Shown: one piece after another, positions 34,662 to 46,293 of the stretch
How the letters are laid out: every line of letters begins with the position of its first letter
Position numbering within the stretch: the stretch's first letter is position 1
Assembly (NCBI GenBank): GCA_946803715.1
Contig: CAMPET010000022.1
Coordinates: 162,775-219,957 of the forward strand
DNA: 57,183 nt
DNA from: Beroe ovata
Taxonomy: Eukaryota > Ctenophora > Nuda > Beroida > Beroidae
Direction: 5' to 3'
Made by a program: the position numbers and the translations under genes
The notes under the pieces: generated by a model
The model's database searches: none
Told to the model about the DNA's origin: nothing
What the model saw: the letters and a program-made list of their open reading frames with translations, nothing else

Positions 34662-34763
34662 GAGATTGAAAGAGTAGATGTACCTATCCAAAGTTCAAAG
34701 CTCAATTTCTGTTAAAACTGTGAATTGTTTATCAATGGAACTTTTGTAGTATAGCAAAACATT

Positions 34764-34769
34764 AATAAA
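34764..34769 (+). terminator. AATAAA polyadenylation signal of the CAP gene
   Basis: Canonical AATAAA 103 bp after the stop codon at 34661, in AT-rich sequence. Confidence 0.55.
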
Positions 34770-35530
34770 TAGTATCAATTAATTTAACTATTCAAATATT
34801 TAACTTATAGCTATTCAACTATCTCGAAGCCTCTTCATTGTTGTCGAGACAAGATCCTGAATTTAGAAGTATAGTGATTGTGAAAGCTAATACTTTTATA
34901 GTAACAGGATCATCACACAAGATCGTTTCTCAGCTTCCATTTTTCTGAAATTCATTGTGCAAAGCTTCCATCATCAGTAGAGATAAGGAAATCAGATTAT
35001 ATACTGAAGAGGGTCAATAAGGTTTCATGAAATGTTAGCATATCTGTTATCACTGCAGAAGATCATTGAAAATACCAATAAGAAAAGGGAGACACAGGTC
35101 ACATGTTCCCATGATATGTAGAATGTTGGATGTGTGGAATGAAATTCAATACCATGAAATCATACAAATCATCTCACCTGATAACTTGATAAGGAATGAA
35201 CAGTCTTCATCACATTATCAACATTAAACATTATATTGTAGCTCTTCACACTTATTTTCTGTAAGTTAGTAGAAAATTAGACTTTATATCATAATTGGGT
35301 ATTCTATCCATCTTGTGAGTTGTGCACTACAGCATGCATGTTGCCATCACAATCATTTTCAATCTGAATTACATCTGCAAGAGTGGAGTTATGGAAGAGG
35401 TAAGTACCTATATACTATATAGTCTGATACATGAAATGAGTTGATCCTGTTTTCAAACTTTTATCTGAATCCTAGAGCAAATACTATCCAAAGCTTTTAA
35501 TCACTAATTACAGATAAATCCTATGTAGTT
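34770..35530. other. Spacer between the two CAP genes
   Basis: AT-rich, no ORF with coding features. It should hold the promoter of the second CAP gene; no clear TATA box is seen near 35480-35530. Confidence 0.5.
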
Positions 35531-36199
35531 ATGTCTACCAAGGACAACTTGCTCATTTTACTGTGTGTCGCTACCCTGACAAGTGTTGCAGGAGTGTGCA
35601 AGACAGGAAGCCTCACTGAGGCAGAGCAAACTGTACTGGATGAACACAACAAACTACGAAGACAACACTTGGATACCCCTGCCCTTTGTTATGCTGAGAG
35701 TGGGGAAGATGTGATTTTCATATCACAGGCATGGGCAGAGGAATTAGCTTTGACAGGAGACTTTGAGCACAGCAAGGGAAATTATGGAGAGAATATTGCA
35801 TATCGGAGAACATCTGGAGATTTACCTGACATCAATGGTGCCTATTTAGGTTCAACAAACAGCTGGTATAATGAGACAAAGGACTGGGACTTTTTCCACA
35901 ATGAAGGATGTCCTGGAAAGGTTACAAGCCACTTTACTCAACTGGTTTGGAAAAGCTCCACACAGTTAAATTGTGGACATGCCACTTCAGTGAATGAAGA
36001 GGACCAGAAAACTTACTATGTTGTCTGCCAGTACTTTGTCAAGGGGAACATGGGAGGAAAAGAAGACTACAATTTGGAAGTTGGAAATCCTATTGTAGGT
36101 CACACTGTGCAAGTGGATCCTTGTGATCATTCCTTTCACAATGTTGGCAGCTCTCTACTCATTACACTGGCATCAATGCTACAGCTTCTTTCCACTTGA
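35531..36199 (+). CDS. Single-domain CAP protein, intronless, probably GPI-anchored
   Basis: Single exon, 222 aa. Signal peptide MSTKDNLLILLCVATLTSVAG, then one CAP domain (LDEHNKLRRQHLDTPALCYAE, NYGENIAYRR, HFTQLVW, YVVCQYFVKGN). The C-terminal tail ends in a hydrophobic run (SSLLITLASMLQLLS) with no residues after it, as in GPI-anchor signals. It is clearly a paralogue of the upstream three-domain protein but lacks the conserved intron after the SSIH position and the acidic tail. Codon choice is more AT-rich than its neighbour. Likely an older duplicate or a retrocopy. Confidence 0.9.
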   Translation: MSTKDNLLILLCVATLTSVAGVCKTGSLTEAEQTVLDEHNKLRRQHLDTPALCYAESGEDVIFISQAWAEELALTGDFEHSKGNYGENIAYRRTSGDLPDINGAYLGSTNSWYNETKDWDFFHNEGCPGKVTSHFTQLVWKSSTQLNCGHATSVNEEDQKTYYVVCQYFVKGNMGGKEDYNLEVGNPIVGHTVQVDPCDHSFHNVGSSLLITLASMLQLLST

Positions 36200-37155
36200 A
36201 TAGCAAAGGCATACATACAATAATACATTATTTTGTACCTTGTAGTTGTATTTGATCTTTTGTTGATTAAGTGATCCTGAAATCAAAAAATACATGTCAG
36301 CTCTTATGACTGAAATCGAAATTGCATTGTTGCAATCGTTGAATGCCATGTTCGCGCGGTGACCAAATACAAAACGTACACACGCTGCACTGCGCGGCTC
36401 CTCCTTCTTACGACATTTCAGATCATAGAGTAGAATAAAGGGCGCTTTTTTGCTGACCATGACGCGTCATGGTTGCAGCGCGAGCAACTTTAAAATTTAT
36501 TTCCAGGCCAAATTTGCTTTGCTGGATGTTATCTGTCCAATTTTTTGCGCGCGCGCAAGAAACAGTGGACAGATAACATCCGGCAATTTATCTGACCTTG
36601 AGCATTGTTTCTCGCGCGCGCCTTCATCGAACTCGAAGGCCGAAACAGGCCTTCGATGAAGGCCAGGGCCCGCGCGCGAGAAACAGGTCAGGGTCAGGTA
36701 ACACTAACATGACATCTGACAACGGTGAAGGCTGAAGGCACACGCGTGGAAAACAAGGGTCAATGTCCGATAAAATCTGTAATCCGACTAACGCAATTAC
36801 AATATGAATATGGAATCTCAACCAAAATTGCGCATTGCGGCAGCCGGCGATGCAATGCAGAGCGGAATTGCATTGCCAGGGATGAAATCCCGCCAGCGAG
36901 GGTACTGGTAGGGTAATCCTACAAGATATCATTATCAATATCACAGAATTAAGCATATCATTATGATTATCAACCCTGTAAGTATAAGTAAAAAGCACAG
37001 TGCACACCAATCCATACGGCATACAATCTTTAAATTCTACTTGAATTTTGTTCCCGAGTAGCTTCAACCTTTGTACTAATTTCCCAGTCACCGCGCCTAA
37101 AAAGCTGTTTTACTCTAACAAAGTGCAGACTAAGTGAAAGAGGGTTCACTCTGAC
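36200..37155. other. Spacer with GC-rich palindromes, no gene
   Basis: Between the convergent CAP and mitoguardin genes. It holds the GC-rich hairpins at 36524-36697. ORFs across it are formed by the GC-rich repeats and show no family features. Confidence 0.6.
36524..36697. mobile_element. Two adjacent GC-rich foldback elements (copy 3 and a relative)
   Basis: 36524-36581: perfect 16-bp inverted repeats GGATGTTATCTGTCCA / TGGACAGATAACATCC around TTTTTTGCGCGCGCGCAAG. 36586-36697: ATCTGACC, TTTCTCGCGCGCG, CCTTCATCGAA, then a central GGCC-GAAACA-GGCC hairpin and the mirrored CTTCGATGAAGG, CGCGCGCGAGAAACAGGTCAG. The second shares its motifs with the elements at 6116 and 27616. Confidence 0.65.
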
Positions 37156-40100
37156 TCAGGTTACGGCTCGATCCAACTGTTCTGTCAACCGTGTTGCTGA
37201 TCTCTTCAGAGAGTTGTATAAGTCATCCGCCAAGTTATCAAGTGTGGAGTAATCTGTTTTCATCTCATCGAATATCTGGTTCAGTGTGAAGTTTATTAGT
37301 TTTAATAATGGGTATGGCATCTTTCCAACTAAACATTTAATGTAAAATGCTCATAGATAACAGCTATATGTTGGAATTTCAAATTCAAGAAAGGTCATAG
37401 TCATACCGTGGTGAGAGATTCCTCCAGATCTGACCTGATCATGGCACATATTGGTTGAAGTATGACGTCATCACCCAGGAAACCCCATGCTAGCGAGGGG
37501 GACAATTCGGCCATTATCTTGTAAAACCTGCCTACCATTGGATAAGTGGGTAAGTGCAGGGTTTAGGTAAGAAGTTACAAGAGAGAATCTCTCCATCCAT
37601 GAGCGGGAAAGGAGGTTAATTTGAATTTTTTGATGAATCAAGTTCATAAGTCTTATCTTTACATCCATTATAGTGAGGTGTGTTGGCATACTGCAAACAA
37701 AACACTATTTTGGAATCGATTTTCTAATTCAAGTTTTGACTCACTGAGGAAGCCGCCTGGGGACGCTTTCTTGCTCTTGTTGGATATCATGCCCCACACC
37801 GCAGTTGAGAGCGTTCGTTTCCGGAAACTTTGCGAAATCCAACTGTTCCCCAACACTGAGGTGACTGCTGCAGGTGGCTGGGATAGGGGGATAATGATAA
37901 GGTCGAGCTAGATAAGAGTTAACTCAAACAGATCATAAAGTTACTATAAAGCGATGGTGCAATAAGAGTAATTCCTACTTTAAGATATGTAATATGTATC
38001 CTACCATATCCAAATCGTCAAATGAGTCCAGCAGACAGAAGTCAATGACAATATCGAAGATATTGATACATGACACACGTCTCCCTCGCAACTCCTCCCT
38101 TATTTGCTGGAGATTTGCCAAGTCCCCCACATACTCCATCATATCCTGATACGCGGCACAAAATGCCGTGCTGTCCACACCGGCGATATTCAGCAATTTT
38201 GCGGTATTTTCCCGCCCAATTTCCACCATCCAGGACCGTTTTTCCGGACACTTCATAAGACGGTCAAATGCCATTCGGATACACTGAACCTGCGAAAATT
38301 TTCATAGCATATTATGCAGTGAAAAGGCGTGATACATTCTAAATTCACCCAGGATGTTTTACCTTGACAAGATATTCGCTAGGAGATCCCAATTTGAATT
38401 GCTGGAATCTGTTGGTCCGACAGGAAAACTCCTTGACCTTGTGAAGGAAAATCTGATCCTGTAAAGAAAGTTGTAGTGTAAAGAAAGTGATAGAGAGTTG
38501 TAGTGTAAAGAAAGTGATAGAAAGTTGTAGTGTAAAGAAAGTTGTAGTGAAAGAAAGTTGTAGTGAGGCCGAGGACTACAATCTACATACTTTCCGTCCG
38601 AATCTCGTAACAATTTTACCCAAATTTTGATCCGTACCCGATAAAATGGTGGGAAGCTATCATTTTCCACGTCATCGTCCAAGATATCGAAAGCCTCGTA
38701 GAAATCGGACATAGTTCCGGAGGATATGGAGTCAGACCGAGGTCTGGCCGGAGGGGAGAGAGGGATGGGCGTGGCGACATGGTGAGTGGGAGAGTCTGGA
38801 GAGGGTGGGGCGAGGGCGTGGTCACCTGCTTGCGGAGTGGTGGAGGTGGAGCGTAAACCTGAGAGGGAGTTTAGTAATGAAACAGCAGGCAAGCATGAGA
38901 TCACAGGGGGTAGAATATGAGGAATTATGACAAACCGGAGTCCAGTTCTGAGAGGTTGTCATGGACTATTTCCCTGATAACATTGGACGCAGATCCCTCA
39001 ATCATGACACTGCTCCTCAAGTTAAACTCCTGCGGGGTTTGAATGTTATTGCGGTGTGATTTTGGGAGAAGAATAGGAACTCGACCAATAACACTTTTTG
39101 TACTCAGTATCATGTATAGAATGGATTCAGTGTATCATGGTATGTGGAGTTGTACATAACGCGCATTGTACATTGACTGTATTGATTGTATAACGTAGTG
39201 GACGCGTACCTCATCAATTTACGTGCACATAGTTTGCACAAATATAGTACTGTTCAACATCTAGCTCCCTCTCTAACGAGTGTCAAATCGTATCTTTCCC
39301 TCTGTTTTCAGACAACCCGGTCGATAGAAACCCCACCAGTAACTTGCTGATCGCCGCAGTGCAGCGAGACTATGCCATGCTAGTCCTCTACACTCTCCTC
39401 ATCTCTATCTCTCTCTCCCACCCCCTAACCCCACTCCACCCCTACGACACGACACCCCCCACTCCACAGCGCCTCATCTCATTTCCCCTCGTGTTTGCCT
39501 CGCAACGAGTGGGCGTCCAGCGCCTCATCACACTCCCGCAACGAATCGATCCCGTTACCAAGGTAACGTTCACCACGTGGCTATACCTCACTGGGTACTG
39601 CCCGGAACCTGGCAACCAGAGATGTGCTGTGCTCTGTCGGACAAACACACGTGGACAGGATGTGACACCGTCCATCTTCCTGACGGACACGGGACAGGTG
39701 GTGTTCGGTAGTCAGCTCACAGGTGGTAAACCCGCAGATTTGGTGCTATCAGGGTTCACACTGCCGCTCTACCAGTGGGTGTCACTACAACTCAATGTGT
39801 ACAAGAACCAGGTACAGATACTGGCGAGGGATAGGGATTTGGGGGAGATTGGGACATTGTTCTACACATTCGCCGAGGATATTGAGTTGAAGTACGGTGA
39901 GGTGGAGTGGAGTGTAGGAGGGAATCTGTGGCATCTGAGTGTGGCTGGAGCTGTGGGCATGACGGATATCTATGTGGACCAGCACGTCGATACAGGGTCT
40001 ATCAGTTGGCCCTCCCCTTCCCATGAGATGTTCAAACTAGGTAAGAATAAGTTGATATGAAAATATTTGTATCCAACTACCATCGTCCATCATTTGCCGA

Positions 40101-43100
40101 TTCTTTCAAAAACATAACCATTGGAAGGTTCCCGAATGGATAAATGTTGGGAAATATCCAACATTATTCTGGGAATAATGTTCCCTCCCTTCATAAACCC
40201 CTCCTAATCTCCCCACTCTCCCTCATGATACGGCTCTCTATCCACAGGTAATGGGACGACGTCCACCTGCAAGATGATGCGATACAACCTGTATGAACTC
40301 CTATACAAAGCCTCGGCAATCAAGAGTCCCACACACGAACTGACGTTCAACTCGGACAAGGAGAGACAGAGCTACGAGAGCACTGCTGTGAAGGTAGGAG
40401 AGCAGCTCATGAAGCAAGCCTACCCCTTGCTCGAGGCAGGAAGAGTGGTGGAGGGATACCGACTCCTGGTTCAGTCAGAGTGCTACGGAAACCACAATGG
40501 ATCCTACACCAAGGTTGTGATAGAGGGACCGGATAAGGTCCCTGATGGGACGGAATTCCTGCGGGCTTCCCTCGAGGGGCGTCATGTGCTGTCAGATCTC
40601 GCCCTCGCGTTCCGACACAGGTTCGCCACGGGCTCGGATATACCGGAGGATTGCGAATCGGCGCTGGTGTACTACGAGCGGCTGGCGCTGGAGGCGCATG
40701 AGACTATAAACAACATCACACTGCATAACGTGTGGGCGGAGACAGTGCGACTTAGCTCCGAAAAGGAGTTGTTTGACCAGGAGGGAGAGACGGGACTACA
40801 GCACAGACGGAACATAGAGCTGGCAGTGAGGGGAGACACAGAGGCAGCGAAGAAGCTGGGGACACAGCACTTGTACGGGTCTCAGGGTCGGACCAAGGAC
40901 CTCGACAAAGCGTACGAGTTCTACAAACGAGCGGCAGATGGCGGCGACTCTCAGGCCATGCACGAGGCGGCTCTCCTCATGATAGATGGACATGGGACAG
41001 AGAAGGACGAGAAGGGAGGAGTTGAGATGCTCATTCGTGCGGCTGAAGCGGGTTTCGTGGCGTCTCTCGGTGGTCTAGGGTGGTATCACAGTGAACGGGC
41101 AGGCAACCTGACGGCGGCCATTGACTATTACAAACAGGGCGTGGAGGCTGGGGATAGGAACTCCATATACTCGCTGGGGATGGTGTACATCCGACCTGAC
41201 TGCCCTGGTGGCATGCGATACAGAGAGGCACTGGTGCTGTTCGAGACAGCCGCCTCCATGGGGCACATGGGGGCCAGCATTGAGGCAGGTTCCCTCCACA
41301 AATTCGGGCTAGGGACACCGCGGAGTTGCAACCATGCTGTTCGGTACTACAGCTGGATAGCGATAAAACACGATCAGTTAGCACGCCTCACACGACAAGC
41401 GCTGGAGTTTTACTTTCAGAAGGAGTATCAAAAAGCATTCCTGACATACCAGTTGGCAGCTGAAGCAGGATGCGACACATCACAATACAACGCAGCGTAC
41501 ATCACAGAGAAAGAGAACAGCAAGACATTCCATCCTAACAGCTCCGCCACACTCTACTACTACCACCTCGCTACGCTACAGAACAACAAACAGGCAGAAC
41601 TCGCACTCAAACTCTACAACCTCAATCTAGAGCTCATCAACACGGAGGTACAGGAGACTATAGCCGCGTCCGGGAAACACAAGATCCGGACAGTATCAGC
41701 GGCTTCCGTCCAATTTCGGGGACATATCCACGAGATTGTGTTCGGACACACCGAGTATAACGTTTCTGTTCAGTACTCCTCTGCAGAGAGAATGGTAGTG
41801 GGGGTGGAGATTGTGTCGATAGATCCGGCCGATAAGAGTAAAACCCTGAAAACATGGTCACAGAAACTCCTCCTGTCCACCAAGAATAGCTACAAGACGA
41901 GAGTGAAAGTGTCGCTTCCCCTGCCCATCGCGCTACTCCAGCTCCCTGACAGAGAGTACAACGTGCTGGGGAACACGGTACAGTTACGATGCTGGATATC
42001 ACACATAGACACGTGGGCTACGGATGAAGGTCACGTGTACGATTATGCTCGGGATAGGAATGAGATTGAGATTATAGGACCGTGGACTCCCGAGCAGAAG
42101 TTTGAGGAGCTGACAATGTGTCCGTCGGTATTGGCGGAATTGCTCGCGTTTGCGGAGGATAAGTCACAACAGTGTCCGGTGAAGAAAACCTGGGTGGAAC
42201 GGGGGTATCCGTTCATCATGAACGGGGAAAAGTGCGGGATAGAAGCCGAGACAGAGGGGAGGTATGTGTCGGTGAACGAGGGAACGGCGACGTTTAGTCT
42301 GTGGTTTAAACTCATGAACAGGTGTAAAGCTGAGCAATGCAGCATTATTTACAGGTAAGGGAAATGTTTTCATCCTATCTTATCCAAGTCAAAACTGACA
42401 CCTATCAACATTGAGTTACAATTCCGTACATCTACAGGTATGAAGTAGGAGGACCCTACAGATCGCCGCACGTAACAGTGGACAACAAATCTAAACTCCA
42501 CATCACCGTTTTCTTTGCTAATGAGGGCCGAATAGCGACTATCGACGAACCTGTACCCCTAGGTCAATGGGTCCATCTCGCATTCTCGTTCAAAGACACC
42601 ACACTTGTGAGTTGTGTGAGTGTAAGTAAAGCCAGCATGGAACCCAAATGTCAGTATTGGCGTTTCAACGACCCCATTTTGTACGATGAAAACGACGGCA
42701 TTTGGAGTCTGGGAGGGAACTATCTTATTCCGGGTCCGACTGGGTATTTTGGGAGTTTGCGTGTTTACCGGGACCAGTTCTATGATACAGACAGACTGAT
42801 GAAAGCAGTGGATGAGGTACCAGAGGGTATTTGGGATACGAACTCTCGGAAAGGCTATTCAACCTGTATCAAAGCTAAATGATGAACTATATTATGTTGA
42901 ATTAATCATCTATTCATGTTTTTGCTTCAATATCCACACTTTGACTTCTCTTCCACAGTGAGATCATTCTTATTCACACATGACACAGTTTTCCGACAGA
43001 AAAACATCATATTTAACACCATGACACATTTAACACTATGATACATTTAACACCATGACACAGTTTTCAGACAAAACAACATCACAGACACACTAAGTAC

Positions 43101-43655
43101 CTGTCTGTGATACATGAAAAACATGACAGCAGCTGTCTACTTACATCGGGGGAGAGAATGGCTTGTATCTCATACGCTCGTAGCAGCATAGATCTGATCT
43201 GCATTCTCTGGGCTGTGTCGACACCTGATCGCTGCATATCAACCAGCGCTGACTCATAGTACTGTATAGCCTCTTCCAAACGTGCATTGCCTAGGGAGAA
43301 GTGGGATTGAGAGGTTTCAGAGTGAGTTTATATCTTGTGTCAGCATCATAGGGTGAGGTGTTTTACTGTGACTTACCTGTTTCTATCTTTGAGCTCACCC
43401 GAGGTAAAGAATCCTTAGATGATCCTAAGAAAAAGTGGGGATGTTTCACAATCGTGTTTCTTTTAAAGAAACACGATTCCTTATAGGAAATATCTAACAT
43501 ATGTTCCATCTCGCACACTTACCATTTTCCTGATCTCTAAGGTAGTAGTCAACAAGAAGAGCAAGGGCACCAGTTCCAGCGACAAGAAGTGTTAACGTCA
43601 CTCTATTATCTTTAGGGATTAGGAAAGATAGTCCAGACTGAACTAAGTCAGACAT
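37156..43655 (-). CDS. MIGA: Mitoguardin (MIGA/FAM73) orthologue with FFAT-like motif
   Basis: Mitoguardins are outer-mitochondrial-membrane proteins that bind VAP at ER contacts, carry lipid and promote mitochondrial fusion. Ten exons: 43655-43523, 43424-43377, 43290-43145, 39029-38936, 38858-38638, 38458-38363, 38289-38005, 37877-37745, 37531-37407, 37275-37156; all phases agree; 466 aa. Seen: N-terminal membrane segment (VTLTLLVAGTGALALLVDYY), a helical region with a predicted amphipathic repeat (LEEAIQYYESAL), the FFAT-like SDFYEAFD in a Ser/Pro-rich linker, and the conserved C-terminal lipid-binding domain (EELRGRRVSCINIFDIVIDF, SVLGNSWISQSF, GFLSRFYKIMAELSPSLAWGF). Shorter than human MIGA2 (~590 aa). 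One N-terminal membrane segment is visible where vertebrates have up to two. Intron 43144-39030 encloses a complete gene on the other strand. Confidence 0.92.
39377..42882 (+). CDS. SEL1L3-like secreted protein: LamG-like, Sel1 repeats, LamG-like; nested in mitoguardin
   Basis: Three exons, 39377-40040, 40248-42354, 42438-42882, give 1,071 aa. The ATG at 39377 opens a signal peptide (MLVLYTLLISISLSHP). An alternative upstream exon joined at the acceptor 39311 cannot be excluded. Order: LamG/concanavalin-like domain (FTTWLYLTGYC, TPSIFLTD; compare SEL1L3 FTVSLWLYLLHYC, TPSVFLTE), about five Sel1 repeats (AYEFYKRAADGGDSQAMHEA, LGGLGWYHSERAGN, SIYSLGMVYI), a beta-rich stretch, then a second LamG-like domain (TFSLWFKLMNRC, LGQWVHLAFSF). 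The second LamG-like domain and the lack of a C-terminal membrane segment differ from human SEL1L3. Sel1 repeats bind partner proteins, often in the ER; function here is unknown. Confidence 0.85.
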
Positions 43656-44106
43656 GCCATTGCTCTCTACTCCTTACATAGCTGTAGGAGGGTCCTGGGT
43701 TTTATTCAGAAATGTTGAGTGCAGCGTTATTTCGTCAATCGAGCCGATTTTTGGCTTTCTACCAAAAACTGCAGAGCCCGGTATAGTAAATGAATTGAAG
43801 TCTGTAGTGAGGACAGGAAATCTCCGATGTCAGAGCAATGAAAAGTGAGGTGATTGTGTTAAAATCAATAGTTGAAATGGGGTCTTTGTGAAAAACGCGC
43901 ACACAAAAGCGCGCGTAAAATTTATCAACGCGCGCGAAACTTAAAGTCAATCGCGCCGCGTAATCATTAGAAATCTTTTCGCGCCTTCCAAAAAAGATGA
44001 GATAGACCAGAATTTGCCATTTGTCACAATTTTGACTTACTAAATTGTGTAGTCGAATTTTGCAATTATCGGGTGAGATAATGTTTCGACGTCATTCACA
44101 ACCATT

Positions 44107-44124
44107 TAACCCTAACCCTAACCC
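44107..44124. repeat. Interstitial telomere-type repeat (TAACCC)3
   Basis: Three exact copies of TAACCC, i.e. TTAGGG on the other strand, the usual animal telomere unit. Too short to be a telomere. Confidence 0.8.
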
Positions 44125-44392
44125 ATTAACTATTGGGACAGATAGCGACGCGATAAATGAAATATGCTCGCTTTCAAAAACAAAAGCAAAACTACGATAT
44201 GCCTTATAGATTAAAGATATTCAATATAGCAATGGTTATTAAACCAGAATTTGATACTAAGTTCTGGTCGAACTACACACTTTTTCATTTATACAATTCA
44301 ACATCATAGGGATCATTATTCACGGTCATTTCGAAGCGTGTCCTTCTCGGTAATAAAGTCAAATAAAATTCAACACTTAATCTATACAACTG

Positions 44393-45981
44393 TTACGATA
44401 TGTACAAAGCACCACTAGCATAACTCACGCTGCTATCGCGCTTATTGAAACACTTACTAGACTGCGAGTAGTTGAGGAAGGAAAACTCGACTTCAGAGTT
44501 GGAGTTATTCTGACTGAACAGCTCAACTGTGGCCAAGAGTAGGAGGATGGGTCTACGGCCACATATAGTGTTCCGTGTCCTGTTGAGATATTCCTGGAAA
44601 TTGGTGGGCGACAGTGTTTCGATCGTGTCCATTCCTGCAGGGAGTTAGGCGTTCACTGCTGAACATACATTGTCTTATCATGGATCGAATAAGAGGCAAA
44701 AATCACAAAAAGAGCTAATCCTTTCTACACCAGTTATCATAGAATAAACTCAGACCCTTTTTTAAAATCCAAATCCCACAATCTTTTCCCAAATTTACTG
44801 ACCCTGCTTGTCAAGATTGGTGATGGCTTCCCAGATCGGCATATCATTCTGTCCATTCACGTTGCAGTAGCTGAAATTATTAACCCAGGGAAAAAACTGG
44901 CGGAGAAAATCCACAATTTGTGACAAATATTTTATTGTAGTAATAAACCGTTTCGTTTATAATCTTACTTGAATCTAGAGCCCCAGTGGCAGAAATCACT
45001 GGAAATAACGAATACAGTGTGAGGGTCGGCTAACAGCGGTTCAAAGACCGTGGCGTATTTCCGGGCGTGTTCAACGGAAAGATCGCCCACAATGACAGAG
45101 ACTATCTTGAAATTGTCCTTATAATCTTCCATAACCTGGGCGAGATAATAAGGGATTGAGGGTGAGGAAAGAGAAAGAGGGGGCTTCGACTTGGGAAAAT
45201 TGACTAATTTAGTGTGACTACGGCACCTACCGGCTACCAGCAGACAGCAGTACCTTGGCTATATAAGGGTACTGCGTCTATCAAATTACAGTGAACAGCA
45301 GTACCTTGGCTATATAAGGGTACTGCATCTCCAAACTGTGTTCATGCTCATCATCCCTCTCCTCGAAGTCGGAGAAAAGACCAGAACCGTGGAGCTTAGC
45401 GACAGTTTCATCGTCAGTAAAAAGGTTGTAGAGGGGGGTTTCAAACTTGCTACACTTACTGATCGCACAACCTGATTAGGTATGGTGTGTGGCGTGAGGG
45501 TGGTGAGAGGAGCGTGCGAAATGGTGAGTCGCAGCGTAACTCGGATACTAAAATCGATATTTCATGTTTAAAAATTTATGAATACTGGAGTTTGAGCTAA
45601 GACGTACCTTCCAAGTATTTCGAGTGGCTCGGTCCGAGCACAATTATCCGTGTTGTGGTCGCCGGGTTGATACTTTTGAACCCGTACGCGCCAGTAGCGC
45701 CACAATAGGAGTACCCGGCGTGCGGGCTGATTATGGCGCGTACAGCGGGAGGTGGCGCTGGTACAGTGGCATCGGACAGCCACTTTCCTAGCTCCTTGCC
45801 TGACGAGTGGTGGCATTATGTCGTGTGATATCGTAAACTATTCGAATAATGCGATATAATCTCCTCAATGAACTATCAGAATCAAATTAGGAGTTTAGCC
45901 CTGAGTTTTGCCACACTAACTGAGATGTTTGCTGTCGTCTGAGTACCACGAGCCGGCGTGGGTAGCACGCCGGAGAACCAT
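44393..45981 (-). CDS. MEMO1: MEMO1 orthologue
   Basis: MEMO1 is a dioxygenase-fold, metal-binding protein linked to ErbB2/IGF1R signalling to the cytoskeleton and to iron/redox balance. Six exons, 45981-45921, 45799-45608, 45471-45305, 45135-44969, 44870-44803, 44634-44393, all in phase, give 298 aa (human 297). Conserved along its length: RRATHAGSWY, AIISPHAGYSYCG, IVLGPSHSKY, DEHEHSLEMQYPY, VISSDFCHWGSRF, NTICGRRPILLLLATVEL, FSFLNYSQSS (here FSFLNYSQSSKC), DSSVSYASGAL. The metal-site residues (His in HAGY, His in DEHEHS, Cys in DFCHW) are present. The third donor is duplicated in the following intron. Confidence 0.96.
45248..45330. repeat. Duplicated MEMO1 exon-3/donor junction
   Basis: GCAGTACCTTGGCTATATAAGGGTACTGC occurs twice, 51 bp apart. 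The right copy contains the used donor at 45305/45304; the left copy lies in the intron and repeats ~20 bp of exon end with the same GT, after a stop codon in frame. Confidence 0.85.
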
Positions 45982-46293
45982 TGCAAAAACTAAGAGAGGG
46001 AGAGAAATTAGGTGCAGTGATGGTCTGAATAGGTATCATGTCGCTATCATTACAAAAGAGGATAATTGGCTTAGATGATTCCTACTGCTTCCGAATGAAG
46101 AACAAGCGAAATGATAAATAGAAATAATCGGCATATCAAGGTACAGAACACGAGTGTTCAACAGTGTAATCGTCAGAATTATCACAATCGAAACCTTCCA
46201 TATGCCCATGCAGATTTATACTTCTAAAATTCATATCCAACAAGAAGCTCATCATCACATCACGAATCATCATGTCAATTCTAGTCCCACGCC
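45982..46293. other. Spacer between MEMO1 and PIN1
   Basis: 312 bp, AT-rich. It should contain the MEMO1 promoter and the PIN1 3' UTR. No TATA box or other motif stands out. Confidence 0.5.
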
